A DNA stretch of 64,000 bases from Duganella sp. sic0402 (GTDB lineage Bacteria > Pseudomonadota > Gammaproteobacteria > Burkholderiales > Burkholderiaceae_D): positions 310,001 through 374,000 of the forward strand of contig NZ_JAHUWK010000004.1 in assembly GCF_019219065.1 (NCBI RefSeq), written 5' to 3'. A program made the translations under genes and the position numbers. This document shows positions 25,851-36,252 of this stretch, piece by piece (position 1 is the first letter of the stretch; every line of letters begins with the position of its first letter). The notes under the pieces were generated by a model that saw only the letters and a list, made by a program, of their open reading frames with translations, was not told the origin of the DNA and did not search any database.

Positions 25851-28049
25851 CTACAGTGGTGCGACTTTTGGCAGACGCAGCATAAAGCTGGTGCCGCGCC
25901 CCGGCGTGCTGGCGACGTCGATCCGGCCGCCCAGCACGCCGGTGACGATGTTGTGTGTTATATACAAACCGAGCCCGGAGCCGCCCGATCCCATGCGCGT
26001 GGTGAAGAAGGGATCATAGATGCGCGGCAGGTTGGCTTCCGGAATGCCGACGCCGGTGTCGCTTAGCGTGATGGCGATCTCACCGTTGCCGGTGTCATGG
26101 GCGGACAGGGTGACGCTGCCGCTGCCGCGGTTGTCGAAACCGTGCACCAGGCTGTTTTCGATCAGATGTTGCAGCGCCTGGCCGAGCGGGCCGGGATAGC
26201 TGTCCATTTCCAGCCAATGCTCGATGTCTTCGATCAGCTCCAGGCCGCGCCGCTGCACTTCTGCCTGTAGCGATTGCATCAATTGCGCCACCACATCGCC
26301 GAGCGCGAAGCGGCTGCGCTGGCTGTGGGCGCTGTCGACGGCTATGCGCTTGAAACTGTCGACCAGCGCGGCGGCACGGTTCAGGTTGCGCAGCACCACC
26401 GCATCGGCGCTGGCAGCTTGCTCCAGATAGGCTTCCAGCACGGATTTGCGCAGCCCGCCTTCCATATCGCGCCGCAGTTCGGCGGTGCGTTCCTCCATGC
26501 TGCCCGCCATCGTCAGCGCATTGCCGATCGGCGTATTCAGCTCATGGGCAACGCCGGCCACCAGCGCACCCAGCGCCGCCAGCTTGTCGCGCCGCACCAG
26601 TTCGTCCTGGGTCATGCTGAGGTTGTTGAGTGCGGTGCTGAGTTCCTCGTTGACGTGTTCCGCCTCCTCCTTGGCCTGGCGCAACTCGGCGGTGCGGGCC
26701 GCCACCAGGTCTTCCAGATGCTCGCGGTGGCGCAGTAATTCCTCTTCGCGCCGGGTGCGGGCGATGGCGATGCCGGCCAGGTGGGTGGCGGTGCGGATCA
26801 GGCGGCGGTCTTCTTCGTTGGGTTCGCGCACGTCGTGGTAGTACATCGCAAACGAGCCCAGCACCGTGCCCCGGTCCAGCAGGATGGGCGTCGACCAGCA
26901 GGCGCGCAGGCCGTAATGCACGGCGGCGTTGCGGTAGGGCGCCCACAGCGGATCATTCTGGATATCGCTGACGATCACGGTTTCCTTGCGAAACATCGCA
27001 GTGCCGCAGGAGCCTGCTGCCGGACCGATCGGCAGGCCGTTGAGTGCGTCCATGTACGCGCGCGGCATGCTGGGGCCGGCTGCACTGTGGACGGTGACGC
27101 CATCCGGATTCAGCAGCATCACCGTGCAATGGCCGCCGTCCAGCTGGGCTTCGATCAGGCGCACCAGCTTGTCCAGCGTCTCCGGCAGCCCGGCGCCGCG
27201 GGCGATCATTTCCAGCAGCGCGTTCTTGCCGTCGCGTAGCTCGGCCGCCAGCTTGCGCGGCGTGATGTCGACGATGCGCGCGTGCATCAGCCGGTGTTCG
27301 GCGGTGGTCAGCGGCACCATCCGCAGCTCGCAGGACATCGGCCGGCCGGAACTGTGGCGCATCTCCATGTCGAACAGCTGTATTTCGCCGGCCATGATTT
27401 GTTCCTGCGCCACGGTCAGCACATGCTCGGTCGGCTGGCCGTCCGGCTGCACTGGCGGGCACAGCGCCAGCAGGTCGGTCTGGATCAGCTCGGTTTCGGT
27501 CATGCCGAACATCTGCCGGGTGCGCAGATTGACGTCGAGGATGCGATGATTGCCGCGTTGCATCAGCACAATGGCGTCCGGCGAGCCGGCCAGCATGGTG
27601 TGATAGTTGACTTCCAGCGTCGCCATGGTCGGCACGCCGGCCAGCACCGGGGCGGGCGAAATCACTTGCAGGTGCAGCAGGATTCTTTCCGCCAGGTCTT
27701 CCGCATTGAAGCTCAGCGGCAGATAGACCGAGGCGCCGGCTTCCCGCGCCAGTACGCGCTCCTCGTCGCTGGGATGGGCGGACAGCAGGAACACCGGCAG
27801 CGGATGCGGGCTGGCTTGCTGAAGGCGCGGACACAGCTCCAGGCTGGCGCTGCCGGCCAGCGCCACGTCCAGCAGGGCCAGCGCAACCTTGCCGTCACGT
27901 ACGGCGCTCAGCGCCTCGTCGCCACGGCTGACGACTTGCACCTCAAAATGGTGGCGCGCAAGCATGCGCCGCAGCGCGGCGGCGTCGTAAGTCGTGCTGG
28001 CGGCAATCAGGATGGTCAGCGGCTGATCGGACGAGAACGGCGGCATCAT
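25851..28049 (-). CDS. Soluble sensor histidine kinase (receiver-PAS-GAF-HisKA-HATPase)
   Basis: A 732-residue cytosolic kinase without membrane helices. Order: receiver-like domain (residues ~10-130, VALALLDVALAG with the putative phospho-Asp), PAS (~150-270, LAGSPDAIVLMQRGNHRILDVN), GAF (~280-440, with GSCGTAMFRKETVIVSDI), a coiled-coil, then a HisKA-like segment with ALVAGVAHELNTPIGN and a HATPase domain (IENSLVHGFDN, GSGGSGLGLYITHNIV). This is the layout of stand-alone redox/stress kinases; the GAF ligand is not predictable. It has no adjacent response regulator. Confidence 0.87.
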   Translation of the reverse strand: MMPPFSSDQPLTILIAASTTYDAAALRRMLARHHFEVQVVSRGDEALSAVRDGKVALALLDVALAGSASLELCPRLQQASPHPLPVFLLSAHPSDEERVLAREAGASVYLPLSFNAEDLAERILLHLQVISPAPVLAGVPTMATLEVNYHTMLAGSPDAIVLMQRGNHRILDVNLRTRQMFGMTETELIQTDLLALCPPVQPDGQPTEHVLTVAQEQIMAGEIQLFDMEMRHSSGRPMSCELRMVPLTTAEHRLMHARIVDITPRKLAAELRDGKNALLEMIARGAGLPETLDKLVRLIEAQLDGGHCTVMLLNPDGVTVHSAAGPSMPRAYMDALNGLPIGPAAGSCGTAMFRKETVIVSDIQNDPLWAPYRNAAVHYGLRACWSTPILLDRGTVLGSFAMYYHDVREPNEEDRRLIRTATHLAGIAIARTRREEELLRHREHLEDLVAARTAELRQAKEEAEHVNEELSTALNNLSMTQDELVRRDKLAALGALVAGVAHELNTPIGNALTMAGSMEERTAELRRDMEGGLRKSVLEAYLEQAASADAVVLRNLNRAAALVDSFKRIAVDSAHSQRSRFALGDVVAQLMQSLQAEVQRRGLELIEDIEHWLEMDSYPGPLGQALQHLIENSLVHGFDNRGSGSVTLSAHDTGNGEIAITLSDTGVGIPEANLPRIYDPFFTTRMGSGGSGLGLYITHNIVTGVLGGRIDVASTPGRGTSFMLRLPKVAPL

Positions 28050-28126
28050 GTATGGCGGTACGGGTCGGGCTCCACAGGGTGGCGTGGAGGCCAGTGTATT
28101 ACAAGATGGGGCTGTATGGGCAAGCG

Positions 28127-28537
28127 TTATGCGGCCTTGAGTGCGGCAGCTTCCTGAGCCTGCTTGATCAGCGGGAAGTTATCCTCGATCCAGTCGACCA
28201 GCACTTCCAGCCGCTGCGCAGCCTCGCGGCCCAACGGCGTCAGGCTGTACTCGACGTGCGGCGGGACTACCTGGTGCGCCACGCGCAACACCAAGCCGTC
28301 GTGGGCGAGGACTTCCAGCGTCTGCGCCAGCATTTTCTCGCTGACGCCGCCTACCGCCCGGCGCAGTTCGCTGAAGCGGTGGGTGCGCTCCAGCAGCATC
28401 ACCAGCACCAGTACACCCCAGCGGCTGGTGATGTGGCCCAGTACAATGCGGGAAGGGCAGTCGGCCGCCATCACCTGACCGCGTTGCTGGTCCTGATTCA
28501 GTTGTTCGATGGCTTTGCGCAGGGATTTGCTGGTCAT
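28127..28537 (-). CDS. HxlR family winged-helix regulator
   Basis: A 136-residue HxlR-type regulator with the core pattern LGHITSRWGVLVLVMLLERTHRFSELRRAVGGVSEKMLAQTLEVLAHDGLVLR. CAGGAG lies 6 nt before the ATG. It diverges from an NmrA-type oxidoreductase gene with ~95 bp between them; many HxlR proteins control such a neighbour in response to quinones or aldehydes. A perfect inverted repeat in the gap is a good operator candidate. Confidence 0.88.
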   Translation of the reverse strand: MTSKSLRKAIEQLNQDQQRGQVMAADCPSRIVLGHITSRWGVLVLVMLLERTHRFSELRRAVGGVSEKMLAQTLEVLAHDGLVLRVAHQVVPPHVEYSLTPLGREAAQRLEVLVDWIEDNFPLIKQAQEAAALKAA

Positions 28538-28552
28538 GGGGACTCCTGGGGG

Positions 28553-28589
28553 TACTTACTAAAATGTGCGTACTTACATTCCGTAAGTA
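28553..28589. promoter_or_regulatory. Candidate HxlR operator
   Basis: TACTTAC at 28571-28577 and GTAAGTA at 28583-28589 form a perfect 7-bp inverted repeat with a 5-bp spacer. A third copy, TACTTAC, lies at 28553-28559, 18 bp upstream. The cluster sits in the HxlR-NmrA divergent gap, where HxlR-family autoregulatory sites are expected. Confidence 0.55.
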
Positions 28590-28631
28590 TAGCCTATATC
28601 ATGGGTCCATCCACTTTCAAGGAGAAACCTC

Positions 28632-29480
28632 ATGATTATCGTAACTGGTGCTTCCGGCCAACTGGGCCGTCTGGTGATTGCTGAACTGCTCAAGCGCGTG
28701 CCTGCCGAGCAAATCGTCGCGGCGGTGCGCGATCCGGGCAAGGCGGCCGACCTGGCCGACCAGGGTGTTCTGGTGCGCCACGCCGACTATAACGATCCGG
28801 CCTCGCTGGACAGCGCCTTTGAGGGCGCGACCAAGGTGTTGCTGATCTCGTCGAACGACCTGGGCAACCGCGTGCCGCAGCACCGCAATGTGATCGACGC
28901 CGCCGCCCGCGCCAAGGTCAGCCTGCTGGCCTACACCAGCGTGCTGCACGCCGATACGTCGACGCTGGCGCTGGCCGCCGAGCATCGCGAAACCGAAGCT
29001 GCGGTACGCGCGGCAGGTGTTCCATACACCTTCCTGCGCAATGGCTGGTATGTGGAAAACTACACGGGTACCCTGGGCGGCGCTGTGGCGCATGGCGCGC
29101 TGGCGGGCGGCGCAGGCGAGGGCCGGATTGCCGCTGCGGCGCGGGCGGAATATGCGGAAGCGGCAGCCGTCGTGCTGGCCAGCGAGGGTGTGGTGGAGCA
29201 GGTGTATGAGCTGGCGGGCGATAGTGCGTTCACGCTGGCTGAACTGGCGGCGGAAGTATCGCGTCAGATTGGCACCAACATCCCGTACAACAACTTGTCG
29301 CAGCAGGATTATCTGGGCTTGCTGCTGCAAATCGGCCTGCCGGCACCGTTGGCTGAGCTGCTGGCGGATTCAGATGCCCAGGCTGCCAAGGGGGCGTTGT
29401 TTGATGACAGCAAAGTGCTGAGCAAACTGATTGGCCATCCGACCATCTCGCTGGCAGCTGCCATCAAAACGGCGCTGTAA
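28632..29480 (+). CDS. NmrA-type NAD(P)H-dependent oxidoreductase (QorB-like)
   Basis: A 282-residue atypical short-chain dehydrogenase with the N-terminal NADP motif VTGASGQLGRLVIAELL. It follows the pattern of E. coli QorB (YtfG), an NAD(P)H:quinone oxidoreductase, including VLLISSNDLGNRVPQHRNVIDAA and FLRNGWYVENYTGTLGGAVAHG. AAGGAG precedes the ATG. Divergence from an HxlR regulator matches the usual arrangement, suggesting induction by quinone or electrophile stress. A bidirectional terminator follows at 29484-29539. Confidence 0.87.
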   Translation: MIIVTGASGQLGRLVIAELLKRVPAEQIVAAVRDPGKAADLADQGVLVRHADYNDPASLDSAFEGATKVLLISSNDLGNRVPQHRNVIDAAARAKVSLLAYTSVLHADTSTLALAAEHRETEAAVRAAGVPYTFLRNGWYVENYTGTLGGAVAHGALAGGAGEGRIAAAARAEYAEAAAVVLASEGVVEQVYELAGDSAFTLAELAAEVSRQIGTNIPYNNLSQQDYLGLLLQIGLPAPLAELLADSDAQAAKGALFDDSKVLSKLIGHPTISLAAAIKTAL

Positions 29481-29483
29481 GAC

Positions 29484-29539
29484 AAAAAAGCCGTCTGGAC
29501 ATGAGCGCGATTTGAGCGCGCTCAGCCAGACGGCTTTTT
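29484..29539. terminator. Bidirectional terminator between the QorB-like gene and a tRNA-Leu gene
   Basis: An outer stem AAAAAAGCCGTCTGG / CCAGACGGCTTTTT encloses an inner stem GAGCGCG / CGCGCTC. It gives U-runs on both strands and serves the plus-strand oxidoreductase and the minus-strand tRNA. Its layout is nearly the same as that of the terminator at 32489-32547. Confidence 0.85.
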
Positions 29540-29549
29540 GCGGAATTCT

Positions 29550-29634
29550 TGGTGCCCACGGAGGGACTCGAACCCCCACACCTTGCGGCACATGGACCTG
29601 AACCATGCGCGTCTACCAATTCCGCCACGTGGGC
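29550..29634 (-). tRNA. tRNA-Leu (anticodon CAG), copy 1
   Basis: An 85-nt gene including the encoded CCA. It folds as a class II tRNA with acceptor stem GCCCACG/CGTGGGC, T-loop GGTTCGAGTCC and anticodon arm CATGG-TTCAGGT-CCATG, giving CAG, which reads CUG. It lies 25 bp after copy 2 on the same strand and the pair probably forms one transcript ending at the terminator at 29484-29539. Confidence 0.97.
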
Positions 29635-29659
29635 ATTTATAACTTCAATCATCAGCGCT

Positions 29660-29744
29660 TGGTGCCCACGGAGGGACTCGAACCCCCACACCTTGCGGCA
29701 CATGGACCTGAACCATGCGCGTCTACCAATTCCGCCACGTGGGC
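29660..29744 (-). tRNA. tRNA-Leu (anticodon CAG), copy 2
   Basis: This 85-nt sequence is identical to copy 1, including the encoded CCA. It is the promoter-proximal member of a two-tRNA transcript. A good sigma-70 promoter lies upstream on the minus strand at 29797-29825. Confidence 0.97.
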
Positions 29745-29796
29745 GCTGATGTCTTGCTGCTACTTTCTGCTGCGTGTTCTGCAACAGAAGGCACGC

Positions 29797-29825
29797 ATCT
29801 TAAGGGGTGGCAGCATACCCGTCAA
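29797..29825 (-). promoter_or_regulatory. Sigma-70 promoter for tRNA-Leu copies 2 and 1
   Basis: On the minus strand TTGACG and TAAGAT are separated by exactly 17 bp. The expected start is about 45 nt upstream of the mature tRNA 5' end. Confidence 0.6.
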
Positions 29826-29917
29826 TAGCATTTAGCTGCTTTTGTGAAATTATTTCATTGCGATGTATGCGACCAGTTGAATCATAATGACGTTTCTTTC
29901 AACATCGTATTCACTGC

Positions 29918-30667
29918 ATGATGCGTGCGGTTTCCTTTGTGCTGGCTGTGGCCAGCCTGCTGATGCTGTCTGCGCAAGCCTGCGCCAAGGAGGTCATTAC
30001 GCTGACGAATACCGAATGGGCGCCATATACTTCGCAGCAATTACCGCATAACGGGCCGTTGTCGCGCATCGTCAGCGCGGCGTTTGCGCTGGAGGGCGTG
30101 GAGGTGCGCTATGTGTTCCGCCCGCCGAACCGTGCTTATGCGGAGGCTGCGGAAGATTTCGCCCATGGCACGATTTTGTGGAGCACCTCGGGCCGGGATA
30201 GTGACCGCCAGCGCCGGTTTTATTTCAGCGACGTGGTGTTCGACGGCCAGTCGGTGCTATTTCATTTGAAAAGCTATCCATTCCGCTGGAGCGGCTATCA
30301 GCAGATGGCGGGCGTGCGCATGGGTGGCACGGCGGGCTTTGAATACACCTTCGACAAATACCCCTTCCTCAGCATCGACCGCACAGCCGTCACCGACGAG
30401 CAGAATTTCCGCAAATTGGCGGCGGGGCGTTTTGACGTGTTCCCGGCCAACCTGGATGTGGGGCGCGCGATCATGCGTACCGCGCTGACGCCGGAGCAGG
30501 CGGCGCTGATCACCTGGGATCCCAATCCGTACAACATCACCCACTACCATCTGATGATGAACAAGCGGAACAAGGAAAGCTTGCGCTACCTGGGTTTATT
30601 CAATAGGGGTTTAAAGCGTTTGCGGGAGAGTGGCAAGTACGACGAGTATCTGCAAGTGCTGAAATGA
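29918..30667 (+). CDS. Periplasmic substrate-binding protein-like (ABC transporter SBP family 3 type)
   Basis: A 249-residue exported protein with signal peptide (to about residue 23, ending AQACA). The fold pattern is that of small extracellular solute-binding proteins, starting EVITLTNTEWAPYTSQQLPHNGPLSRIVSAAFA and ending with the usual helix RGLKRLRESGKYDEYL. No transporter permease or ATPase is nearby, so it may be a stand-alone sensor or orphan binding protein. It lies between tRNA-Leu copies 2 and 3 and ends at a short terminator. No clear ribosome site is seen before the tandem ATGs at 29918 and 29921. Confidence 0.8.
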   Translation: MMRAVSFVLAVASLLMLSAQACAKEVITLTNTEWAPYTSQQLPHNGPLSRIVSAAFALEGVEVRYVFRPPNRAYAEAAEDFAHGTILWSTSGRDSDRQRRFYFSDVVFDGQSVLFHLKSYPFRWSGYQQMAGVRMGGTAGFEYTFDKYPFLSIDRTAVTDEQNFRKLAAGRFDVFPANLDVGRAIMRTALTPEQAALITWDPNPYNITHYHLMMNKRNKESLRYLGLFNRGLKRLRESGKYDEYLQVLK

Positions 30668-30692
30668 AAAAAGCCTCCCGAAGGAGGCTTTT
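30667..30692. terminator. Bidirectional terminator
   Basis: Stem GCCTCC / GGAGGC with loop CGAA, flanked by A- and T-runs on the two sides. It serves the binding protein gene on the plus strand and tRNA-Leu copy 3 on the minus strand. Confidence 0.85.
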
Positions 30693-30705
30693 AACACGGA
30701 ATTCT

Positions 30706-30790
30706 TGGTGCCCACGGAGGGACTCGAACCCCCACACCTTGCGGCACATGGACCTGAACCATGCGCGTCTACCAATTCCGCCACGTGGGC
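30706..30790 (-). tRNA. tRNA-Leu (anticodon CAG), copy 3
   Basis: 85 nt, identical to copies 1, 2 and 4. A -10 element TATACT lies on the minus strand at 30832-30837, about 42 bp upstream of the 5' end. The 3' flank (AGAATTCCG) is shared with copy 1. Confidence 0.97.
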
Positions 30791-30940
30791 AATTTACTAC
30801 TGTGTCTGTCGCGTTGTGTGCGTCAGAGGCCAGTATATTACGGCAACAACTTGTTTTTCGCAAGTGTTTTTGGCGCTTGCCTGTTGCGGAACACTTTCGT
30901 AAGCTTGATTCCTGTCATTTCAACAAGACTGGAGACGGCG

Positions 30941-32485
<1,545 letters not shown>

Positions 32486-32488
32486 ATG

Positions 32489-32547
32489 AAAAATAGCCAT
32501 CGGACATGAGCGCGATCCTGATCGCGTTCAGCCGGATGGCTATTTTT
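32489..32547. terminator. Bidirectional terminator
   Basis: Outer stem AAAAATAGCCATC / GATGGCTATTTTT encloses inner stem CGCGATC / GATCGCG. It separates the hybrid kinase gene from tRNA-Leu copy 4 and gives U-runs both ways. It is related in sequence to the terminator at 29484-29539, with compensating changes in the stems. Confidence 0.85.
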
Positions 32548-32558
32548 GCGGAATTTTG

Positions 32559-32643
32559 TGGTGCCCACGGAGGGACTCGAACCCCCACACCTTGCGGCAC
32601 ATGGACCTGAACCATGCGCGTCTACCAATTCCGCCACGTGGGC
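32559..32643 (-). tRNA. tRNA-Leu (anticodon CAG), copy 4
   Basis: 85 nt, identical to the other three copies. A perfect -10 element TATAAT is on the minus strand at 32669-32674, about 26 bp upstream of the 5' end. The 3' flank (AAAATTCCGCAAAAA) resembles those of copies 1 and 3 and leads into the terminator at 32489-32547. Confidence 0.97.
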
Positions 32644-32929
32644 ACTGATGCTGCTTAACAACTCTGCTATTATATCGACCGGGAGAGTTTTGCGCCAGAT
32701 GAACTTTTACATTCCTTACTGCACATCAACCCTGTCTTGCAGAACCCGCCGCTTTCGCTGCGAGAGACCAAGATTATAGAGCAATCCTTGGCGATGTCAA
32801 ATGCCTCCCAAAATATTTTTGAAGAATTCCCGACGCGGCCATGCATTAGTCAAGCAAGGCGATTCCAAGTACACTACGCCTGTCGCGCATGCCGTATAGA
32901 TGCTAACACTGTAAAAAACTAGAAAACTT

Positions 32930-35380
32930 TTGAACCAACCTACACATACCATTCCCAGCCGGGAGGAAATTCTCGGCATCTTCCGCAGCGCCAAAGGTCC
33001 GCTGGATCTGCGCGCCCTGTCGAAATCGCTGAAAGTCGCCACCGATGCGCAGGCTGTCCTGTCGCGCCGGCTGAACGCGATGCAGCGCGACGGCCAGATC
33101 CTCATTGACGACACCGGCCACTACACGCTGGCGACGCAGACCGGCTTCATCGCCGGCCGCGTCAGCAGCCACCGCGACGGTTTCGGCTTTGTGATTCCGG
33201 ATGAGCCGGGCGAAGACCTGTTCCTGCCGGAGAAGGAAATGCAGAAAGTGCTGCATGGCGACCGCGTGCTGGCCAAGATCGTCGGCGTGGACCGCCGCGG
33301 CCGTTCGGAAGGCACGATTGTGGAAGTGACGCAGCGCGCCAATACCCACATCATCGGCCGCCTGCTGAACCAGAACGGCGCCTGGATCGTGGCGCCGGAA
33401 GACCAGCGTATTTCGCAGGACGTGCTGGTAGAGGGCGCGATCGGCAAGGCCAAGTCGGGCCAGATCGTCAGCGTTGAGCTGACCGAGCAGCCGATGCGCT
33501 TCAAGCAGCCGGTGGGCAAGATTGTTGAAGTACTGGGTTCGCTGGACGATCCGGGCATGGAAATCGAAATCGCCGTGCGCAAATTCGGCGTGCCGCATAT
33601 CTTCTCGGACGCGGCGCTGCGCCAGGCCAACAAGCTGCCTGACCATGTGCGCGAAGCCGACTGGGGTGATCGCGTTGATTTGCGCGACGTGCCGCTGGTC
33701 ACCATCGACGGCGAAGACGCGCGCGACTTCGACGATGCGGTTTACTGCGAACCGGTCAAGATCGGCCGCGCCAATGGCTACCGCCTGATCGTCGCGATTG
33801 CCGACGTCAGCCACTACGTCAAGCCGAACGACGCGCTGGACGCCGATGCGCTGGAACGCAGCACCTCGGTGTACTTCCCGCGCCGCGTGATCCCGATGCT
33901 GCCGGAAAAACTGTCCAACGGCCTGTGCTCGCTGAATCCAGCGGTGGACCGTCTGACGCTGGTCTGCGATGCGGTGGTTACCGCCAAGGGCGAGATCAAG
34001 GCTTACCAGTTCTATCCGGCCGTGATCCACTCGGCCGCGCGCCTGACCTACACTGAAGTGGCCGAGATCCTGGGCAACACCAAGGGACCCGAGGCGGCAC
34101 GCCGTCCCGGCCTGGTGCCGCACCTGAGCAATCTGTACGAGGTGTTCCAGGCGCTGCTGAAAGCGCGCGCGGAACGCGGTGCGATTGATTTCGAAACCAC
34201 CGAAACCTATATTGTCTGCAATCCGAACGGCAAGATCGAAAAGATCATCCCGCGCACCCGCAACGATGCGCACCGTTTGATCGAAGAGTGCATGCTGACC
34301 GCCAACGTGTGTGCGGCCGATCTGCTGATCCGCCACAAGCATCCGGGCACCTACCGCATCCACGCCACGCCGACCGCTGAGAAGCTGAAGCAGGTGCGCA
34401 CCTTCCTCAAGCAGGTCAATCTGAGCCTGAACGGCGGCGACAAGCCGGCTGCGGCCGACTACGCCGCGCTGATGCGCCAGATCAAGGAGCGTCCGGACGC
34501 GTCGCTGCTGCAAACCATGCTGCTGCGCTCGATGCAGCAGGCGGTCTATTCACCGGATAACATCGGCCACTTCGGCCTGGCGTATGAGGCTTATGCCCAC
34601 TTTACCAGCCCGATCCGCCGCTACCCGGACTTGCTGACGCACCGCGCCATCAAGGCCATCCTGCTGGGCAAAAAGTACGAGCCGAAGATCGCCGGCACCA
34701 GCGTGCTGAACACCAACGTCTCGAACGCTACCCGCAAGCAGCAGGCCAAGGACAAGGCCGAAGGCAAGGCGCCGAAGGCCGCCGGCGACCTGACCGTGTG
34801 GGACGCGCTGGGCGTGCACTGCTCGGCCAACGAGCGCCGCGCCGACGAAGCCTCGCGCGATGTCGAGAACTGGCTGAAGTGCTACTTCATGCAGGACAAG
34901 CTGGGCGAGGAATACACTGGCATCATCACCGGCGTGGCCACCTTCGGCATCTTCGTGCAGCTGGACCAGCTGTTTGTCGAAGGCATGGTGCACATCACCG
35001 ACCTGGGCCAGGATTACTTCCAGTATGACGATGCGCGTCACGAACTGAAAGGCGAACGCAGTGGCAAAACCTTCCAGCTGACCGACCGCGTCAGCGTGCA
35101 GGTGGTGCGCGTCGACCTGGAGTCGCGCAAGATCGATCTGCGACTGGCTGGCGTCGATGCCGTGCCGCCGCGCGAAGGCAAGGCCAACGCCGCCAGCAAG
35201 AACAGCAAGACCAATATCAAGCCTGGCCCGGCGATCCCGGCCGCCAAGCCGACCAGCAAACCAGCGGCAAAATCAGCGGCCAAGCCCGCAGCTGCCAAGC
35301 CTGCCCGCAAGACCAAGGCCGCATCCGCGGCCAAACCCAGAGCAGCCCAAGCTGCCCCTAAGAGTAAGAAGAAGCGATAA
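32930..35380 (+). CDS. rnr: Ribonuclease R
   Basis: An 816-residue 3'-5' exoribonuclease of the RNase II/R family that degrades structured RNA. Order: N-terminal winged-helix (PSREEILGIFRSAKGPLDLRAL), cold-shock domains (GRVSSHRDGFGFVIPD), RNB catalytic domain (IDGEDARDFDDAVYCE with the metal-binding Asp residues; FTSPIRRYPDLLTHR), S1 domain (YTGIITGVATFGIFVQLDQLFVEGMVHI) and a Lys/Ala/Pro-rich tail of ~60 residues. The only start giving the full N-terminus is a TTG at 32930; an in-frame stop sits at 32912 and there is no visible ribosome site. rlmB follows directly, as in many proteobacteria. Confidence 0.95.
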   Translation: MNQPTHTIPSREEILGIFRSAKGPLDLRALSKSLKVATDAQAVLSRRLNAMQRDGQILIDDTGHYTLATQTGFIAGRVSSHRDGFGFVIPDEPGEDLFLPEKEMQKVLHGDRVLAKIVGVDRRGRSEGTIVEVTQRANTHIIGRLLNQNGAWIVAPEDQRISQDVLVEGAIGKAKSGQIVSVELTEQPMRFKQPVGKIVEVLGSLDDPGMEIEIAVRKFGVPHIFSDAALRQANKLPDHVREADWGDRVDLRDVPLVTIDGEDARDFDDAVYCEPVKIGRANGYRLIVAIADVSHYVKPNDALDADALERSTSVYFPRRVIPMLPEKLSNGLCSLNPAVDRLTLVCDAVVTAKGEIKAYQFYPAVIHSAARLTYTEVAEILGNTKGPEAARRPGLVPHLSNLYEVFQALLKARAERGAIDFETTETYIVCNPNGKIEKIIPRTRNDAHRLIEECMLTANVCAADLLIRHKHPGTYRIHATPTAEKLKQVRTFLKQVNLSLNGGDKPAAADYAALMRQIKERPDASLLQTMLLRSMQQAVYSPDNIGHFGLAYEAYAHFTSPIRRYPDLLTHRAIKAILLGKKYEPKIAGTSVLNTNVSNATRKQQAKDKAEGKAPKAAGDLTVWDALGVHCSANERRADEASRDVENWLKCYFMQDKLGEEYTGIITGVATFGIFVQLDQLFVEGMVHITDLGQDYFQYDDARHELKGERSGKTFQLTDRVSVQVVRVDLESRKIDLRLAGVDAVPPREGKANAASKNSKTNIKPGPAIPAAKPTSKPAAKSAAKPAAAKPARKTKAASAAKPRAAQAAPKSKKKR

Positions 35381-36127
35381 ATGAGCAAGAACAAAATGAT
35401 TTTCGGTTTCCACGCGGTGACCTCGCGTTTGCGTCACGAGGCTGCGTCGGTGGAAGAAATTTTCGTCGATGCCGGTCGTGATGACCGCCGCATGAAAGAC
35501 CTGATCGCCAACGCCAAATCGGCTGGCGTGCGCGTCATGCCGGTGGATTCGGCACGTCTGGACAAAATCGTCGGCACCCGCCGCCACCAGGGTGTGATCG
35601 CGTTTGCGTCGCAGCTGGCGCTGGCGCGCAATCTGGACGAGCTGCTGGACGCCATCGACGGTCCGCCGCTGCTGCTGGTGCTGGACGGTATCACCGATCC
35701 GCACAACCTGGGCGCCTGCCTGCGGGTGGCCGACGGCGTCGGCGCGCATGCGGTGATCGTGCCGAAAGACCGTGCCGTGGGCCTGAACGCCACCGCCGCC
35801 AAGGTCGCCTCCGGCGCCGCCGAGACCGTGCCTTACATCACCGTCACCAATCTGGCGCGCACCTTGCGCGAACTGAAAGACCGCGGCATCTGGCTGATCG
35901 GCACCTCGGACGATGGCGACAAAGGCTTGTACGAAGCCGACTTCACCGGCCCGACCGCGCTGGTCATGGGTTCGGAAGGCGAGGGCATGCGCCGCCTGAC
36001 CCGCGAGACCTGCGACATGCTGGTCAGCATCCCGATGTTCGGCTCGGTCGAGAGCCTGAACGTGTCGGTTGCTTCGGGCGTCTGTCTGTACGAGGCACGC
36101 CGCCAGCGTATCGCCAAGGAAGCATAA
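35381..36127 (+). CDS. rlmB: 23S rRNA (guanosine-2'-O-)-methyltransferase RlmB
   Basis: A 248-residue SpoU-class methyltransferase that modifies G2251 of 23S rRNA. The N-terminal substrate-binding domain ([27 protein letters not shown]) is followed by the trefoil-knot SAM domain with the motifs [36 protein letters not shown] and [22 protein letters not shown]. It starts at the base after the rnr stop, so the two genes are transcribed together. Confidence 0.95.
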   Translation: MSKNKMIFGFHAVTSRLRHEAASVEEIFVDAGRDDRRMKDLIANAKSAGVRVMPVDSARLDKIVGTRRHQGVIAFASQLALARNLDELLDAIDGPPLLLVLDGITDPHNLGACLRVADGVGAHAVIVPKDRAVGLNATAAKVASGAAETVPYITVTNLARTLRELKDRGIWLIGTSDDGDKGLYEADFTGPTALVMGSEGEGMRRLTRETCDMLVSIPMFGSVESLNVSVASGVCLYEARRQRIAKEA

Positions 36128-36140
36128 GCGACACGCACCA

Positions 36141-36169
36141 TTCGGCGGCCGAATTCGAGGGCCGCCGAA
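36141..36169. terminator. Possible terminator hairpin after rlmB
   Basis: A perfect 10-bp stem TTCGGCGGCC / GGCCGCCGAA with a 9-nt loop lies 14 bp after the rlmB stop. No T-run follows, so it may act only as a weak or factor-assisted terminator or as an mRNA 3' stabiliser. Confidence 0.45.
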
Positions 36170-36252
36170 CTCCCTCCGAACTCAGCCGCTGTTCAGCAAC
36201 TCCCAGCCGGATACGCTACCATGCAAGCACCGGTTGTCATTCTGGATAAGCC

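Noticed and set aside
29550-29744. Repeated 85-bp units that could suggest a CRISPR array or mobile repeat
   Set aside because: They fold as tRNA-Leu with CCA ends; spacing is irregular and no cas genes or transposase occur.
32903-34513. 536-codon minus-strand frame over rnr
   Set aside because: Antisense to RNase R, whose domains are complete; no ribosome site and no recognisable domain.
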